NCBI RefSeq assembly: GCF_003206695.1
Contig: NZ_PZJN01000004.1
Location: 1-38,351, forward strand
Origin: Salinicola halophyticus
GTDB taxonomy: Bacteria > Pseudomonadota > Gammaproteobacteria > Pseudomonadales > Halomonadaceae
Direction of reading: 5' to 3'
Length of the DNA stretch: 38,351 bases
Shown piece by piece: positions 9,722-17,295 of this stretch; the stretch's first letter is position 1, and every line of letters begins with the position of its first letter. The notes under the pieces are model-generated. The model was given only the letters and a program-made list of their open reading frames with translations. It searched no databases and had not been told where the DNA came from. A program made the translations under genes and the position numbers.

Positions 9722-12190
9722 ATGATCACACTGCTGCTCATCGTCCTGGCCGTCGTTGGCTGTCTGGTCGTCATGCGTCGTGAAGCCGGCGCGCTTGCGG
9801 CGATCGCCGTGCTGGCGGTTCTGGGTATCGTCGGGCTGGCGCTGGATGCCGAAGTGATCGGCACCTTGCTGCTGATCGCGGCGATCGGCGTCGCCGTCTG
9901 TGGTCTCAAGCCGATTCGACGCCTGTGGTTGTCGCCGCGACTATTCGCCATGTACAAGAAAATCGCCCCGCGGGTCTCCGAAACCGAGCGCGTCGCGCTG
10001 GATGCCGGCACCGTGGCCTGGGACGGCGAGCTGTTCAGCGGCCGCCCCGACTGGCAGAAGCTGCTCGCCTTCGACAACCCGGGGCTGAGCGAGGAGGAAC
10101 AGGCGTTCGTCGACCATCAGTGCTCCGTCGCCGCCGGCATGTGCAACGCCTGGGAGATCGCCCGTGAACGTGCCGATATGCCGGAAGCGCTCTGGACCTA
10201 CCTGAAGAACGAACGTTTCTTCGGCATGATCATTCCCAAGGCCTACGGCGGTCTCGGCTTTTCCGCCAAGGCGCAGTCCGCCGTGCTGCAGAAACTGGCC
10301 TTCAACGAGACACTGATGAGCACCGTGGGCGTGCCTAACTCGCTCGGGCCCGGCGAACTGCTGCTGAAATACGGCACCGAGGCGCAGAAGGACCATTACC
10401 TGCCGCGCCTCGCCGACGGCCGCGAGATCCCCTGTTTCGCATTGACCGGCCCGCGCGCCGGCAGCGACGCCACGTCGATTCCGGACGTCGGCATCGTTTG
10501 CCGTGGCATGCACGATGGCGAAGAAGTGCTGGGTCTCAAGCTGACGTTCGACAAGCGCTGGATCACGCTGGCACCGGTCGCGACCGTGGTGGGCCTCGCC
10601 TTTCGCATGTTCGACCCGGACAACCTGCTGGAACGTGGCGAAAGCGATATCGGCATCACCTGCGCGCTGATCCCCCGCGAGACGGAGGGACTGCAGATCG
10701 GACGTCGCCACCATCCGATCGGCAGCCCGTTCATGAACGGCCCGATTCGCGGCAAGGACGTGTTCATCCCGCTCGACTACCTGATCGGCGGCCTCGACAT
10801 GGCCGGCCAGGGCTGGCGCATGCTGGTCGAGTGCCTCTCGGTCGGTCGCTGTATCACGCTGCCGTCGGGCGCCGCCGGCATCGGTCGCTACGCGGTGGGC
10901 TGGAGCGGCGGCTTCACCCGAATCCGGCGCCAGTTCAATATCGCCGTGGCGGACATGGAAGGCGTCCAGGAGCCGCTGGCGCGCATAGCGGCCAAGGCCT
11001 ATATCACTCAGGCAGCCGTCATCCAGACCGCCAATACCATCGATCATGGCGTCAAACCGGCGGTGCCGTCGGCGATCCTCAAGAGCCAGTTGACCGAATT
11101 CCAGCGTGACGTGCTGGCCGATGCCATGGACGTCCACGGCGGCCGCACGGTGACGCTCGGGCCGCGCAACTATCTCGGCATCGGCTACAGCGCCAATCCT
11201 GTCTCGATCACCGTCGAGGGCGCCAACATCATGACCCGCAACCTGATGATCTTCGGTCAGGGCGCGATCCGCTGCCATCCCTACGTCCTCGACGAGCTGG
11301 CGGCCAAGGATGCCAATGACTTCGACGCTTTCGATCGGCTGTTCTTCCGCCATATCGGGCTGATCTTCGGCAACGGTGCGCGCGCCTTCACCCAGGCGCT
11401 GGGCCTGGGCAAGCCGGGGGTGCCGTTCGACGCCATCGCCGCGCCCTACGCGCAGGATGCCGCACGCCTTTCCTCCGCCTTCAGCCTTTGCGCCGATGCC
11501 GCCATGGCTAGCCTCGGGTCCAAGCTCAAGCAGCGCGAGATGATCTCGGCCCGTCTCGGCGACGTGCTGTCGAATCTGTATCTGCTGTCGATGGTGCTCA
11601 AGCAGTGGCACGAGACGGATCGGGTCGACAATGAAGCGGCGCTGTTCCACTACAGCTGTCGGCTGCTGTTGAATCGCGCCGAGCAGGCGATGGCCGATCT
11701 GTTCGACAACCTGCCCAATCGCGCATTGGGCATGACGCTATCGTTCGTCACCCAGCCGGTTGGGCGTCGCTGGCACAAGCCGCAGGACACGCTGACCCGC
11801 GAAATCGCCAAGGCGATTTCCACCGACAGCGCGCTGCGCCACAAGTTGACCCGCAATACCTGGGATACCTGGGAAGAGGGTCAGAAGGACAACGCGCTGG
11901 CGCGCTACAACGCCCTGCTGACCAACGCCGAACGTGCCGAGGCGATCTATCGCACCCTCAACAAGGCCAGAGCCAAGAAGACGTTGCCGGAGACCGCGCT
12001 GCATCCTGAACAGTGGATCGATGCCGGTCTCACGGCCGGGGTCCTCAGCGAGGAAGATGCGGCATTCATGCGTGCTCACGAAGCCGAGGTACTGGACATG
12101 CTGACGGTCGACGACTTCGCGTTCGATGCCTTCGTCACCCATCAGACAGTGCGGGAACCGGCGCCAGCCGAGGACGAGACCACCGTCTAA
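9722..12190 (+). CDS. fadE: Acyl-CoA dehydrogenase FadE, membrane-associated long form
   Basis: FAD-dependent acyl-CoA dehydrogenase of 822 residues catalysing the first step of fatty-acid beta-oxidation. Its length matches the FadE type (E. coli about 814), not the soluble 380-residue dehydrogenases. Two hydrophobic segments fill the first 60 residues, as in FadE. They are followed by the catalytic part with MIIPKAYGGLGFSAKAQSAV, CFALTGPRAGSDATSIPD, DVHGGRTVTLGPRNYLG and VEGANIMTRNLMIFGQGAIR, which are FadE family blocks. The C-terminal 270 residues are the extra FadE-specific helical domain. GGAG (9712-9715) six bases before the ATG sets the start. The gene is monocistronic, with a PsrA-like operator upstream and a strong terminator downstream. 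Confidence 0.95.
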   Translation: MITLLLIVLAVVGCLVVMRREAGALAAIAVLAVLGIVGLALDAEVIGTLLLIAAIGVAVCGLKPIRRLWLSPRLFAMYKKIAPRVSETERVALDAGTVAWDGELFSGRPDWQKLLAFDNPGLSEEEQAFVDHQCSVAAGMCNAWEIARERADMPEALWTYLKNERFFGMIIPKAYGGLGFSAKAQSAVLQKLAFNETLMSTVGVPNSLGPGELLLKYGTEAQKDHYLPRLADGREIPCFALTGPRAGSDATSIPDVGIVCRGMHDGEEVLGLKLTFDKRWITLAPVATVVGLAFRMFDPDNLLERGESDIGITCALIPRETEGLQIGRRHHPIGSPFMNGPIRGKDVFIPLDYLIGGLDMAGQGWRMLVECLSVGRCITLPSGAAGIGRYAVGWSGGFTRIRRQFNIAVADMEGVQEPLARIAAKAYITQAAVIQTANTIDHGVKPAVPSAILKSQLTEFQRDVLADAMDVHGGRTVTLGPRNYLGIGYSANPVSITVEGANIMTRNLMIFGQGAIRCHPYVLDELAAKDANDFDAFDRLFFRHIGLIFGNGARAFTQALGLGKPGVPFDAIAAPYAQDAARLSSAFSLCADAAMASLGSKLKQREMISARLGDVLSNLYLLSMVLKQWHETDRVDNEAALFHYSCRLLLNRAEQAMADLFDNLPNRALGMTLSFVTQPVGRRWHKPQDTLTREIAKAISTDSALRHKLTRNTWDTWEEGQKDNALARYNALLTNAERAEAIYRTLNKARAKKTLPETALHPEQWIDAGLTAGVLSEEDAAFMRAHEAEVLDMLTVDDFAFDAFVTHQTVREPAPAEDETTV

Positions 12191-12220
12191 CGCCGCTGGT
12201 GGAACATCACTCGCAATAAA

Positions 12221-12258
12221 CCGAAGCCCCCGTCCAAACAACGGGGGCTTCGGCTTTT
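12221..12258. terminator. Terminator between convergent fadE and rlpA-like gene
   Basis: A 13-bp perfect stem (12221-12233 with 12241-12253; right arm ACGGGGGCTTCGG) with a 7-nt loop is followed by CTTTT on the plus strand. On the minus strand the exit sequence is TTTATT. It therefore terminates fadE well and may also serve the converging gene. Confidence 0.92.
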
Positions 12259-12297
12259 CAGGGGCACGACTTGAGGAATCTGTGAGTATCCGGAGCG

Positions 12298-12360
12298 ATT
12301 CCAGTACCTTGGTCTATTCCAGTACGTAGGAATATTCCAGTACCTAGGGCTATTCCAGTA
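12298..12360. repeat. 18-bp tandem array, four units, running into the rlpA stop codon
   Basis: The core ATTCCAGTA recurs at 12298, 12316, 12334 and 12352, exactly 18 bp apart, with a degenerate CTTGGTCT-type spacer between cores. The last unit overlaps the final codons and stop (12350-12352) of the minus-strand gene. The array may have been copied outward from that coding end. Confidence 0.9.
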
Positions 12361-12988
12361 TCTGAAGCTGTACTTCGGCGGCACCGTCATGAACCATGCC
12401 GAGCTGCTCCGCCGCCTTCCGGGAGAGATCGATGATGCGCCCATCGACGAACGGGCCGCGATCGTTGATGCGCACCACCGCCGTCTCGCCGGAATCCAGC
12501 GCGGTCACCTTTACCTTGGTCCCGAACGGCAATGTCTTGTGGGCGGCCGTCATTGCCCGGCCGTCGTAGGGCTCGCCGCTGGCGGTCGGCCGCCCCTCGA
12601 AATAGGCTGCGTAAAAGGTCGCTTCCCCCAGACGCTTCTTGTCAGCCGCGGCATCCGCCTGCACTCGAGCGGCCGCACTGGCCTGCCGATCGGAAGTCGA
12701 ACCCGATGCTCTGCGCTTGGCGCCGGACTCTTTCTTGCCCGGCTCTTTCTTGCCCGGCTCTTTCTTGCCCGGCTCTTTCTTGCCGGGCTTAGCGCCGGGC
12801 TTGCCAGCCGTTGCGGCAGGCTGGGGCGGCGCGGTCGTGTCCCAGCCCTGCGGATGATGGGTCGAGGCACAGCCCGCCAGCAGGATGGAGACGATAGCGC
12901 CGGCCAACAGGCACTTGGGCGGTTGCGGTCGTCGAAACACCGGCCGCCGGAGCGGCGAGGATCTGTCGTCAGTGAGCTCTGATATCAT
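12350..12988 (-). CDS. rlpA: RlpA-like septal ring lytic transglycosylase lipoprotein
   Basis: A 212-residue lipoprotein: lipobox LLAGC with the lipidated Cys at about residue 40 after a 25-residue N-terminal lead, a basic low-complexity linker, then a double-psi beta-barrel RlpA domain (about 120-210). The domain shows GEATFYAAYFEGRPTASGE, MTAAHKTLPFGTKVKV and INDRGPFVDGRIIDLS. Glu139, His150 and Asp176 sit at the positions required for lytic transglycosylase activity in Pseudomonas aeruginosa RlpA, which cleaves peptide-free glycan strands at the septum. The C-terminal SPOR domain of classical RlpA is absent, so septal targeting must differ or be lost. The linker has four GKKEP/S-type repeats encoded by near-identical 15-bp units. 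The long N-terminal lead leaves the start somewhat uncertain. Confidence 0.87.
   Translation of the reverse strand: MISELTDDRSSPLRRPVFRRPQPPKCLLAGAIVSILLAGCASTHHPQGWDTTAPPQPAATAGKPGAKPGKKEPGKKEPGKKEPGKKESGAKRRASGSTSDRQASAAARVQADAAADKKRLGEATFYAAYFEGRPTASGEPYDGRAMTAAHKTLPFGTKVKVTALDSGETAVVRINDRGPFVDGRIIDLSRKAAEQLGMVHDGAAEVQLQILE
12725..12788. repeat. 15-bp coding tandem repeat in the rlpA-like linker
   Basis: About four near-identical units of CTCTTTCTTGCCCGG on the plus strand encode the PGKKE repeats on the minus strand (residues about 68-90). Unit number changes would lengthen or shorten the periplasmic linker in frame. Confidence 0.9.
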
Positions 12989-13009
12989 CGTAGTTAACCT
13001 GGCTCTTTC

Positions 13010-13094
13010 TATTAGCCATTTTTATTGGCCATTCCTATAAGCCCCAAGGCTATAAGCTCGATAGGCTACAGGCTCGATAGGCCATTGCCGATCC
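13010..13094. repeat. Degenerate 13-bp and 16-bp tandem repeats upstream of the rlpA-like gene
   Basis: TATTAGCCATTTT (13010) and TATTGGCCATTCC (13023) form a 13-bp pair with a partial third copy. These are followed by AGGCTATAAGCTCGAT (13047), AGGCTACAGGCTCGAT (13063) and a degenerate AGGCCATTGCCGATCC (13079), 16 bp apart. They occupy much of the 219-bp gap between the rlpA-like gene and the SLC13 permease. No promoter or terminator was recognised in the rest of that gap. Confidence 0.7.
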
Positions 13095-13207
13095 GGCATC
13101 GGCGCGTCTGACAATGAACGTGGCAAGCAGACGCCGTCGCCGAGATCAGACGAGTCGTTGAACTCGGACTGGTCGTCGAAATCAGACAACGATAATCGAC
13201 GATCGGC

Positions 13208-15037
13208 TCACGATAGCGGCCAAATAAGTAAAATCAAGGGAATGGCGGTTGCCATCACGACCACCGATAGCGGCAGCCCCAGCTTCCAGTAGTCGCGAAA
13301 ATGGTAGCCGCCCGGTCCCATCACCAGCGTGTTGGACTGATGCCCGATCGGCGTCAGGAACGCGCAGGAGGCGCTGACCGCCACCGTCATCAAAAACGGG
13401 TCGAGAGAGACATTCAGACCGCTGGCGAGATTGGCGGCGATCGGCGCCATCAATAGCGCCGCGGCGGCGTTGTTGATCACGTTGGACAGCAGCAGCGTGA
13501 TCACGAACAGCGCCACCAACGTGATCACCGGCGGCCAGCCATCGCCGAGTGTCATCATGCCGTTGGCGACCATCTGTGCCCCGCCGCTGGTCTCCAGTGC
13601 CTGGCCGACCGGCAGCATCGCCGCCAGCAGCACGATCACCGGACCCTCGATGGCGTCGTAGCCCTCGCGCAACGGCAGCACGCCGGAGGCCAGCGTGACC
13701 AGCGCCGCCAACGACATCGCGATCGCTGCCGGCAACAGGTCGAACATCATCGCGGCAATGGCTACCGCGAAGATCGCCACCGACAGCAACAGTTGGCGAG
13801 GCTTGCCCAGCGACAGCTTGCGACTGGCCAGCGGCAGGCAGCCCAGCGCCGCGAGGCTGTCGCTGAGGCCGTTCTCGTCACCCTGCAGCAGGAGCACGTC
13901 GCCTGGCTGAAAGCGAACCTCGCGAAGACGTTGCTTCAACCGCGCGCCGTCACGGGAGACCGCAACCAGATGCAACCCGTGCTGATTGAGCAGGCGAAGG
14001 TGCGTCACGGTGCGCCGGATCATCATCGAATCGGTACGCACCACCGCTTCCACCAGTTGCAGGTCCTCTGCATCCAACTTGGGAACGCGGGCAGCGCTCG
14101 CTTCCTCGTCACTCTCCGACACCGCATCGCCGGCCGGTTCGTCATCCCGGGACCGGGCGCCGAGAGTCAAGCCGCCCTTGTCCTCCAGCTGTTTGAGATC
14201 CTCGGGTCCCGCTTCGAGCAGCAGAATGTCGCCCGCCTGAAGCGGACCGAAGAAGCGATGCCCCGAATGCTGCTTGTCACCCCGGATGATGCCCAGAATC
14301 GGCACCGGCTCATCGCATACCTCCCGCAGTTCGCGAAGCGTCCAGCCCACGGCCTTGGCCGACTCACCTACCGTCAATTCGCTGAGATAGGCCGAGGTCT
14401 CGAAAAGCTCGGCGGCCGAGGCCTGCCCTTGGCGCTGCGGCGTCAGCTTGCGGCCCACCAGCACCATGAACAGCAGCCCGACGAACGCCACACCGACACC
14501 CACCGGGGCAAAATCGAACATCCGGAAGGCGCCCTCTCCCTGGCTGGCGCGAAAGGTGCTGATAATGATGTTGGGTGGCGTGCCGATCAGCGTGATCAAT
14601 CCGCCCAGCAGCGAGCCGAAAGCCAGCGGCATCAGTAGAAAGGAGGGCGAAGTCCCGTGTTCGCGGGCGACACGGACTGCCACCGGCAGCAGCAGCGCCA
14701 GCGCGCCGACATTGTTCATGATCGCCGACATCAGAATCACGGTCGTGGTCAGCACCACTAGTTGCCAGACCGGCTGGCTACCCGCCTTGAGCGCCTTCTC
14801 GGCGATCCAGTCGACCACACCGGCGTGCTCGAAACCGCGACTGAGCACGAGGACCGCCGCCACCGTGATCACCGCCGGATGGCCGAAGCCGGAGAAAGCC
14901 TCGTCCGCGGGTACCACGCCCAGCAGCACACAGCTCAGCAGCGCTGCCATGGCAACGAGATCATAGCGAAACCGACCCCAGACGAAAGCGACCAGCGTCA
15001 CCGCCAGTATCAGGAACACCCAGGTTGCATCCTGCAT
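13208..15037 (-). CDS. SLC13/DASS-type permease with central RCK_C (TrkA-C) domains
   Basis: A 609-residue inner-membrane transporter of the divalent-anion:Na+ symporter superfamily. The ATG at 15037 is preferred over the GTG at 15043, because AAGGAG (15050-15045 on minus) is 7 bases from the former and only 1 from the latter. The N-terminal half has about six TM helices and the motif SAIMNNVGALALLLPV. The C-terminal half repeats this as SNVINNAAAALLMAPIAANL, the inverted-repeat ion-binding motifs of the fold. Between them (about residues 205-395) lie two cytosolic RCK_C-like domains, for example VGWTLRELREVCDEPVPILG and FQPGDVLLLQGDENGLSDSL, separated by an acidic linker. Homologues move sulfate, dicarboxylates or other anions; the substrate cannot be read here. 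Monocistronic on the minus strand. Confidence 0.88.
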   Translation of the reverse strand: MQDATWVFLILAVTLVAFVWGRFRYDLVAMAALLSCVLLGVVPADEAFSGFGHPAVITVAAVLVLSRGFEHAGVVDWIAEKALKAGSQPVWQLVVLTTTVILMSAIMNNVGALALLLPVAVRVAREHGTSPSFLLMPLAFGSLLGGLITLIGTPPNIIISTFRASQGEGAFRMFDFAPVGVGVAFVGLLFMVLVGRKLTPQRQGQASAAELFETSAYLSELTVGESAKAVGWTLRELREVCDEPVPILGIIRGDKQHSGHRFFGPLQAGDILLLEAGPEDLKQLEDKGGLTLGARSRDDEPAGDAVSESDEEASAARVPKLDAEDLQLVEAVVRTDSMMIRRTVTHLRLLNQHGLHLVAVSRDGARLKQRLREVRFQPGDVLLLQGDENGLSDSLAALGCLPLASRKLSLGKPRQLLLSVAIFAVAIAAMMFDLLPAAIAMSLAALVTLASGVLPLREGYDAIEGPVIVLLAAMLPVGQALETSGGAQMVANGMMTLGDGWPPVITLVALFVITLLLSNVINNAAAALLMAPIAANLASGLNVSLDPFLMTVAVSASCAFLTPIGHQSNTLVMGPGGYHFRDYWKLGLPLSVVVMATAIPLILLIWPLS

Positions 15038-15095
15038 CGACACGCTCCTTGTGCGAACGAGGACAGATGAGAGCGAATGGCGCCCGTCATGACCG

Positions 15096-15128
15096 AAAAA
15101 GCCGGCAACGCGCTATCGCGATGCCGGC
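15096..15128 (-). terminator. Intrinsic terminator after qor
   Basis: On the minus strand GCCGGCA (15128-15122) pairs with TGCCGGC (15107-15101) around a 14-nt loop that can itself pair partly (CGCG), followed by TTTTT (15100-15096). It lies 34 bases after the qor stop and upstream of the SLC13 gene, so the two are separate transcription units. Confidence 0.88.
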
Positions 15129-15161
15129 CTGGATATCATACGCCAATGATTCGTTGGAGGG

Positions 15162-16139
15162 TTACGGGACGAGAATCGTCGATCCCGTCGTCCGGCGGGA
15201 GGCCAGGGCTTCCTGGGCCTTGCCGGCTTCATCCAGCTTGAAGCGCTGCGCGATATCGATATTGACTTTGCCGCTCTCGAGCATGTCGAACAGATCGAGA
15301 CACATCTCCTCGAATCGCTCGCGGGTATCGGCGTAGCCGTTGAGGCTGGGGCGGGTCAGATAGAGCGAGCCCTTCTGATTGAGAAGGCCCACGTTGACGC
15401 CTTCGACGGCGCCGGACGAATTGCCGAAGCTGACCATCAGGCCACGCGGCGCCAGGCAGTCCAGCGACGTTAGCCAGGTATCCTTGCCCACCGAGTCGTA
15501 GACCACCGGAACCATCGCGCCGTCGGTCAGCTCGCGAACGCGCTCGACCACGTTCTCCTCGCGATAGTTGATCGTTGCCCAGGCCCCGTTTTTCTTCGCC
15601 AGTTCCGCCTTTTCGGCAGAACCGACCGTGCCGATCAACTTGACGCCGAGGGCCTTGGCCCACTGACAGGCAATCGAGCCGACACCGCCGGCAGCGGCAT
15701 GGAAGAGGATGGTTTCGCCGCCTTCCAGCGGGAACGTCTGGCGCAGCAGATACTGCGTGGTCAAGCCCTTGAGCATGGCGGCCGCGGCGGTCTCGAAGGG
15801 GATATCCTCGGGGAGCTCGACCACCTTGCTGGCCGGCAGTACGTGAAATTCCGAGTAGGAACCCAGCGGCCCCTGAGCGTAGGCGACGCGATCGCCCTTC
15901 TCGAGATGCGTCACGCCTTCACCCACCGCATCGACCACGCCGGCACCTTCGGTACCCAATCCGGACGGCATGGACGGCGCCGGATAGAGCCCGGTTCGGA
16001 AATAGATATCGATGAAGTTGAGCCCGATGGCGTGGTTCTTGACTCGGACTTCCCCCGCCTTGGGTGCGGCAGGTTCGAACTCGACGGTCTCGAGAACCTC
16101 CGGGCCGCCGGTGCGGGCGAACTGAATGCGCTTGGCCAT
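15162..16139 (-). CDS. qor: NADPH:quinone reductase (Qor, zeta-crystallin type)
   Basis: A 325-residue cytosolic MDR-superfamily oxidoreductase reducing quinones with NADPH. The start MAKRIQFARTGGPEVLE, the IGLNFIDIYFRTGLYP block and GLGTEGAGVVDAVGEGV are typical of quinone oxidoreductase 1. The nucleotide site is seen in AAAGGVGSIACQWAKALG (AxxGxxG form of Qor), with the following KLIGTVGSAEKAELAKKNGA. There are no zinc-ligand cysteines, as expected for this branch. AAGGAA (16150-16145 on minus) precedes the ATG. The gene stands alone between its terminator and a 16-bp repeat array. Confidence 0.94.
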   Translation of the reverse strand: MAKRIQFARTGGPEVLETVEFEPAAPKAGEVRVKNHAIGLNFIDIYFRTGLYPAPSMPSGLGTEGAGVVDAVGEGVTHLEKGDRVAYAQGPLGSYSEFHVLPASKVVELPEDIPFETAAAAMLKGLTTQYLLRQTFPLEGGETILFHAAAGGVGSIACQWAKALGVKLIGTVGSAEKAELAKKNGAWATINYREENVVERVRELTDGAMVPVVYDSVGKDTWLTSLDCLAPRGLMVSFGNSSGAVEGVNVGLLNQKGSLYLTRPSLNGYADTRERFEEMCLDLFDMLESGKVNIDIAQRFKLDEAGKAQEALASRRTTGSTILVP

Positions 16140-16214
16140 GACGTTTCCTTAGTAGGCTGATGACTATCGGTCTGCCATCCAAGCGCCATTCCCGAGGCGG
16201 GTCAAGTGCGGCGC

Positions 16215-16294
16215 GGATCAGAGATGGACTGAACCAGAGATGGTCTGGACCAGAGATCGTGCGGACCAGAGATCGTGCGAATCAGGTACGGCGC
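16215..16294. repeat. 16-bp tandem array, five units
   Basis: Units begin at 16215, 16231, 16247, 16263 and 16279. The third and fourth are identical (GGACCAGAGATCGTGC); the first and second differ mainly in the last five bases, and the fifth is degenerate. The array fills the gap between the unknown gene ending at 16353 and qor, both on the minus strand. Confidence 0.92.
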
Positions 16295-16352
16295 GAGCCG
16301 GATCGCCGTCGGATTCAGCGACCTGCCCGGCAGGGGCTGGGCGAGTCCACGA

Positions 16353-16925
16353 TCAAAGGATGTCCGCGTACCGCTCCAGCGCGGCGACGAAGCGTGTCTT
16401 GTAATCCTCGAAGGTCCCCGGCTCCTGCTTGAAGGTGCGCACGATGCCGTCGGCGTTGAAGCGTACCAGGCTGGGCAGCACGCCGTTGACCGGCGACGGA
16501 TGCAGCGGCCCCAACCCGACTCGCAGACCATCATCGCCGTCGATCCAGCGTTCGATACCGCAACCGCGAAAGAACGCTTCACCTGCCTCGTCGGACGCCG
16601 TCACCCGCAGCGGCGCCTTCTCCGCCAGCGTCTTGACGAGATGCCGGCTATGCCGGGTGTTGCCCTTGCCTTCCGGCGTCGACAGCATCCCCATCTCCAT
16701 GGTGCCGCCATCGACATCGGACGAGATCAGCGTCAGACACAGAATCGTGCCGTCGTCTTCGGTCAGCGCGAAAAGGCGTGCGGCCTCCTGTTCGAACAGC
16801 ACGCCCTGGGTGCCGGCGAAGGTCACCAGCGGCGCCAGGCCGGCTTGCTGACCGTAGACACTGGCACAAAGCTTGGCGAGACACGCCTCGCGGGTTTCAG
16901 GATTTCTGACGTGGACGACTTTCAT
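16353..16925 (-). CDS. Hypothetical protein, possibly a divergent GNAT-like fold
   Basis: A 190-residue soluble protein that I do not recognise. It begins KVVHVRNPETREACLAKLCA, has no signal or TM segment, and contains GTMEMGMLSTPEGKGNTRHSR followed by LVKTLAEKAPLRVTASDEAG and FFRGCGIERWIDG. The order strand, basic glycine-containing segment, helix, then an AxxFFxxxGI element resembles the acetyl-CoA part of GNAT acetyltransferases, but the consensus is not convincing. Two adjacent ATG codons (16928 and 16925) follow GGGAG; the second has the better spacing (7 bases), so it is used. Codon and GC use match the neighbours. It is transcribed alone, divergently from ugpQ. Confidence 0.72.
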   Translation of the reverse strand: MKVVHVRNPETREACLAKLCASVYGQQAGLAPLVTFAGTQGVLFEQEAARLFALTEDDGTILCLTLISSDVDGGTMEMGMLSTPEGKGNTRHSRHLVKTLAEKAPLRVTASDEAGEAFFRGCGIERWIDGDDGLRVGLGPLHPSPVNGVLPSLVRFNADGIVRTFKQEPGTFEDYKTRFVAALERYADIL

Positions 16926-17096
16926 CATGCTTCTCCCTGGCTGGTAGCCTTTCGGCGCGCTGCCGGCAGCTTCGGGCCGGTGTAATTAGGCCGCGCAGCC
17001 TAGCATAATCCGCCGGCGGCCACCCTTCCGACCGCTTTCCCGACGGCGTCTCCGGCAAACATCGAATCCCTCGAATCGGCAATCGCGTCACCCCTA

Positions 17097-17116
17097 TGTA
17101 ACGTCGATCGATTACA
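17097..17116. promoter_or_regulatory. Operator-like palindrome in the ugpQ upstream region
   Basis: TGTAA, ten bases, TTACA: the outer 5-bp arms are perfectly inverted, and the centre (CGATCG) is also self-complementary. It is in the 370-bp divergent gap between the unknown gene (start 16925) and ugpQ (17296). No regulator can be assigned from the sequence. Confidence 0.35.
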
Positions 17117-17256
17117 CTTCGCACCGGCAGTGACGAGACTCGAACCCGGCTCGGCGATGATCCCGCTTGACGCCGCGCAGAGGGTGAACGAAGGTCAATG
17201 CCTGGACGGCGACAGCCACCGCTCGACTCGCGTTCGCCCTCGATTCTGACAGCCAT

Positions 17257-17277
17257 GAACGCCGGCCCCCGGCGTTC
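17257..17277 (+). promoter_or_regulatory. Leader hairpin just before the ugpQ ribosome-binding site
   Basis: GAACGCCGG (17257-17265) and CCGGCGTTC (17269-17277) form a perfect 9-bp stem with a 3-nt loop. It ends three bases before the GGAG (17281-17284) of ugpQ. A 14-codon frame (17255-17299) starts at an ATG on the edge of the stem and ends in TGA overlapping the ugpQ ATG. It lacks its own clear ribosome-binding site. Both suggest translational control or coupling, but neither is proven. Confidence 0.45.
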
Positions 17278-17295
17278 GACGGAGATCCCCAACGC

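Noticed and set aside
12187..12444. A minus-strand frame encoding repeated YWN motifs (aromatic repeat peptide).
   Set aside because: It is only the out-of-frame reading of the 18-bp array and the end of the rlpA-like gene; it has no ribosome-binding site and overlaps the fadE terminator.
17125..17160. tRNA remnant on the minus strand (GGTTCGAGTC resembles a T-arm).
   Set aside because: The T-stem pairs only partly, and no matching acceptor or anticodon arm was found upstream.
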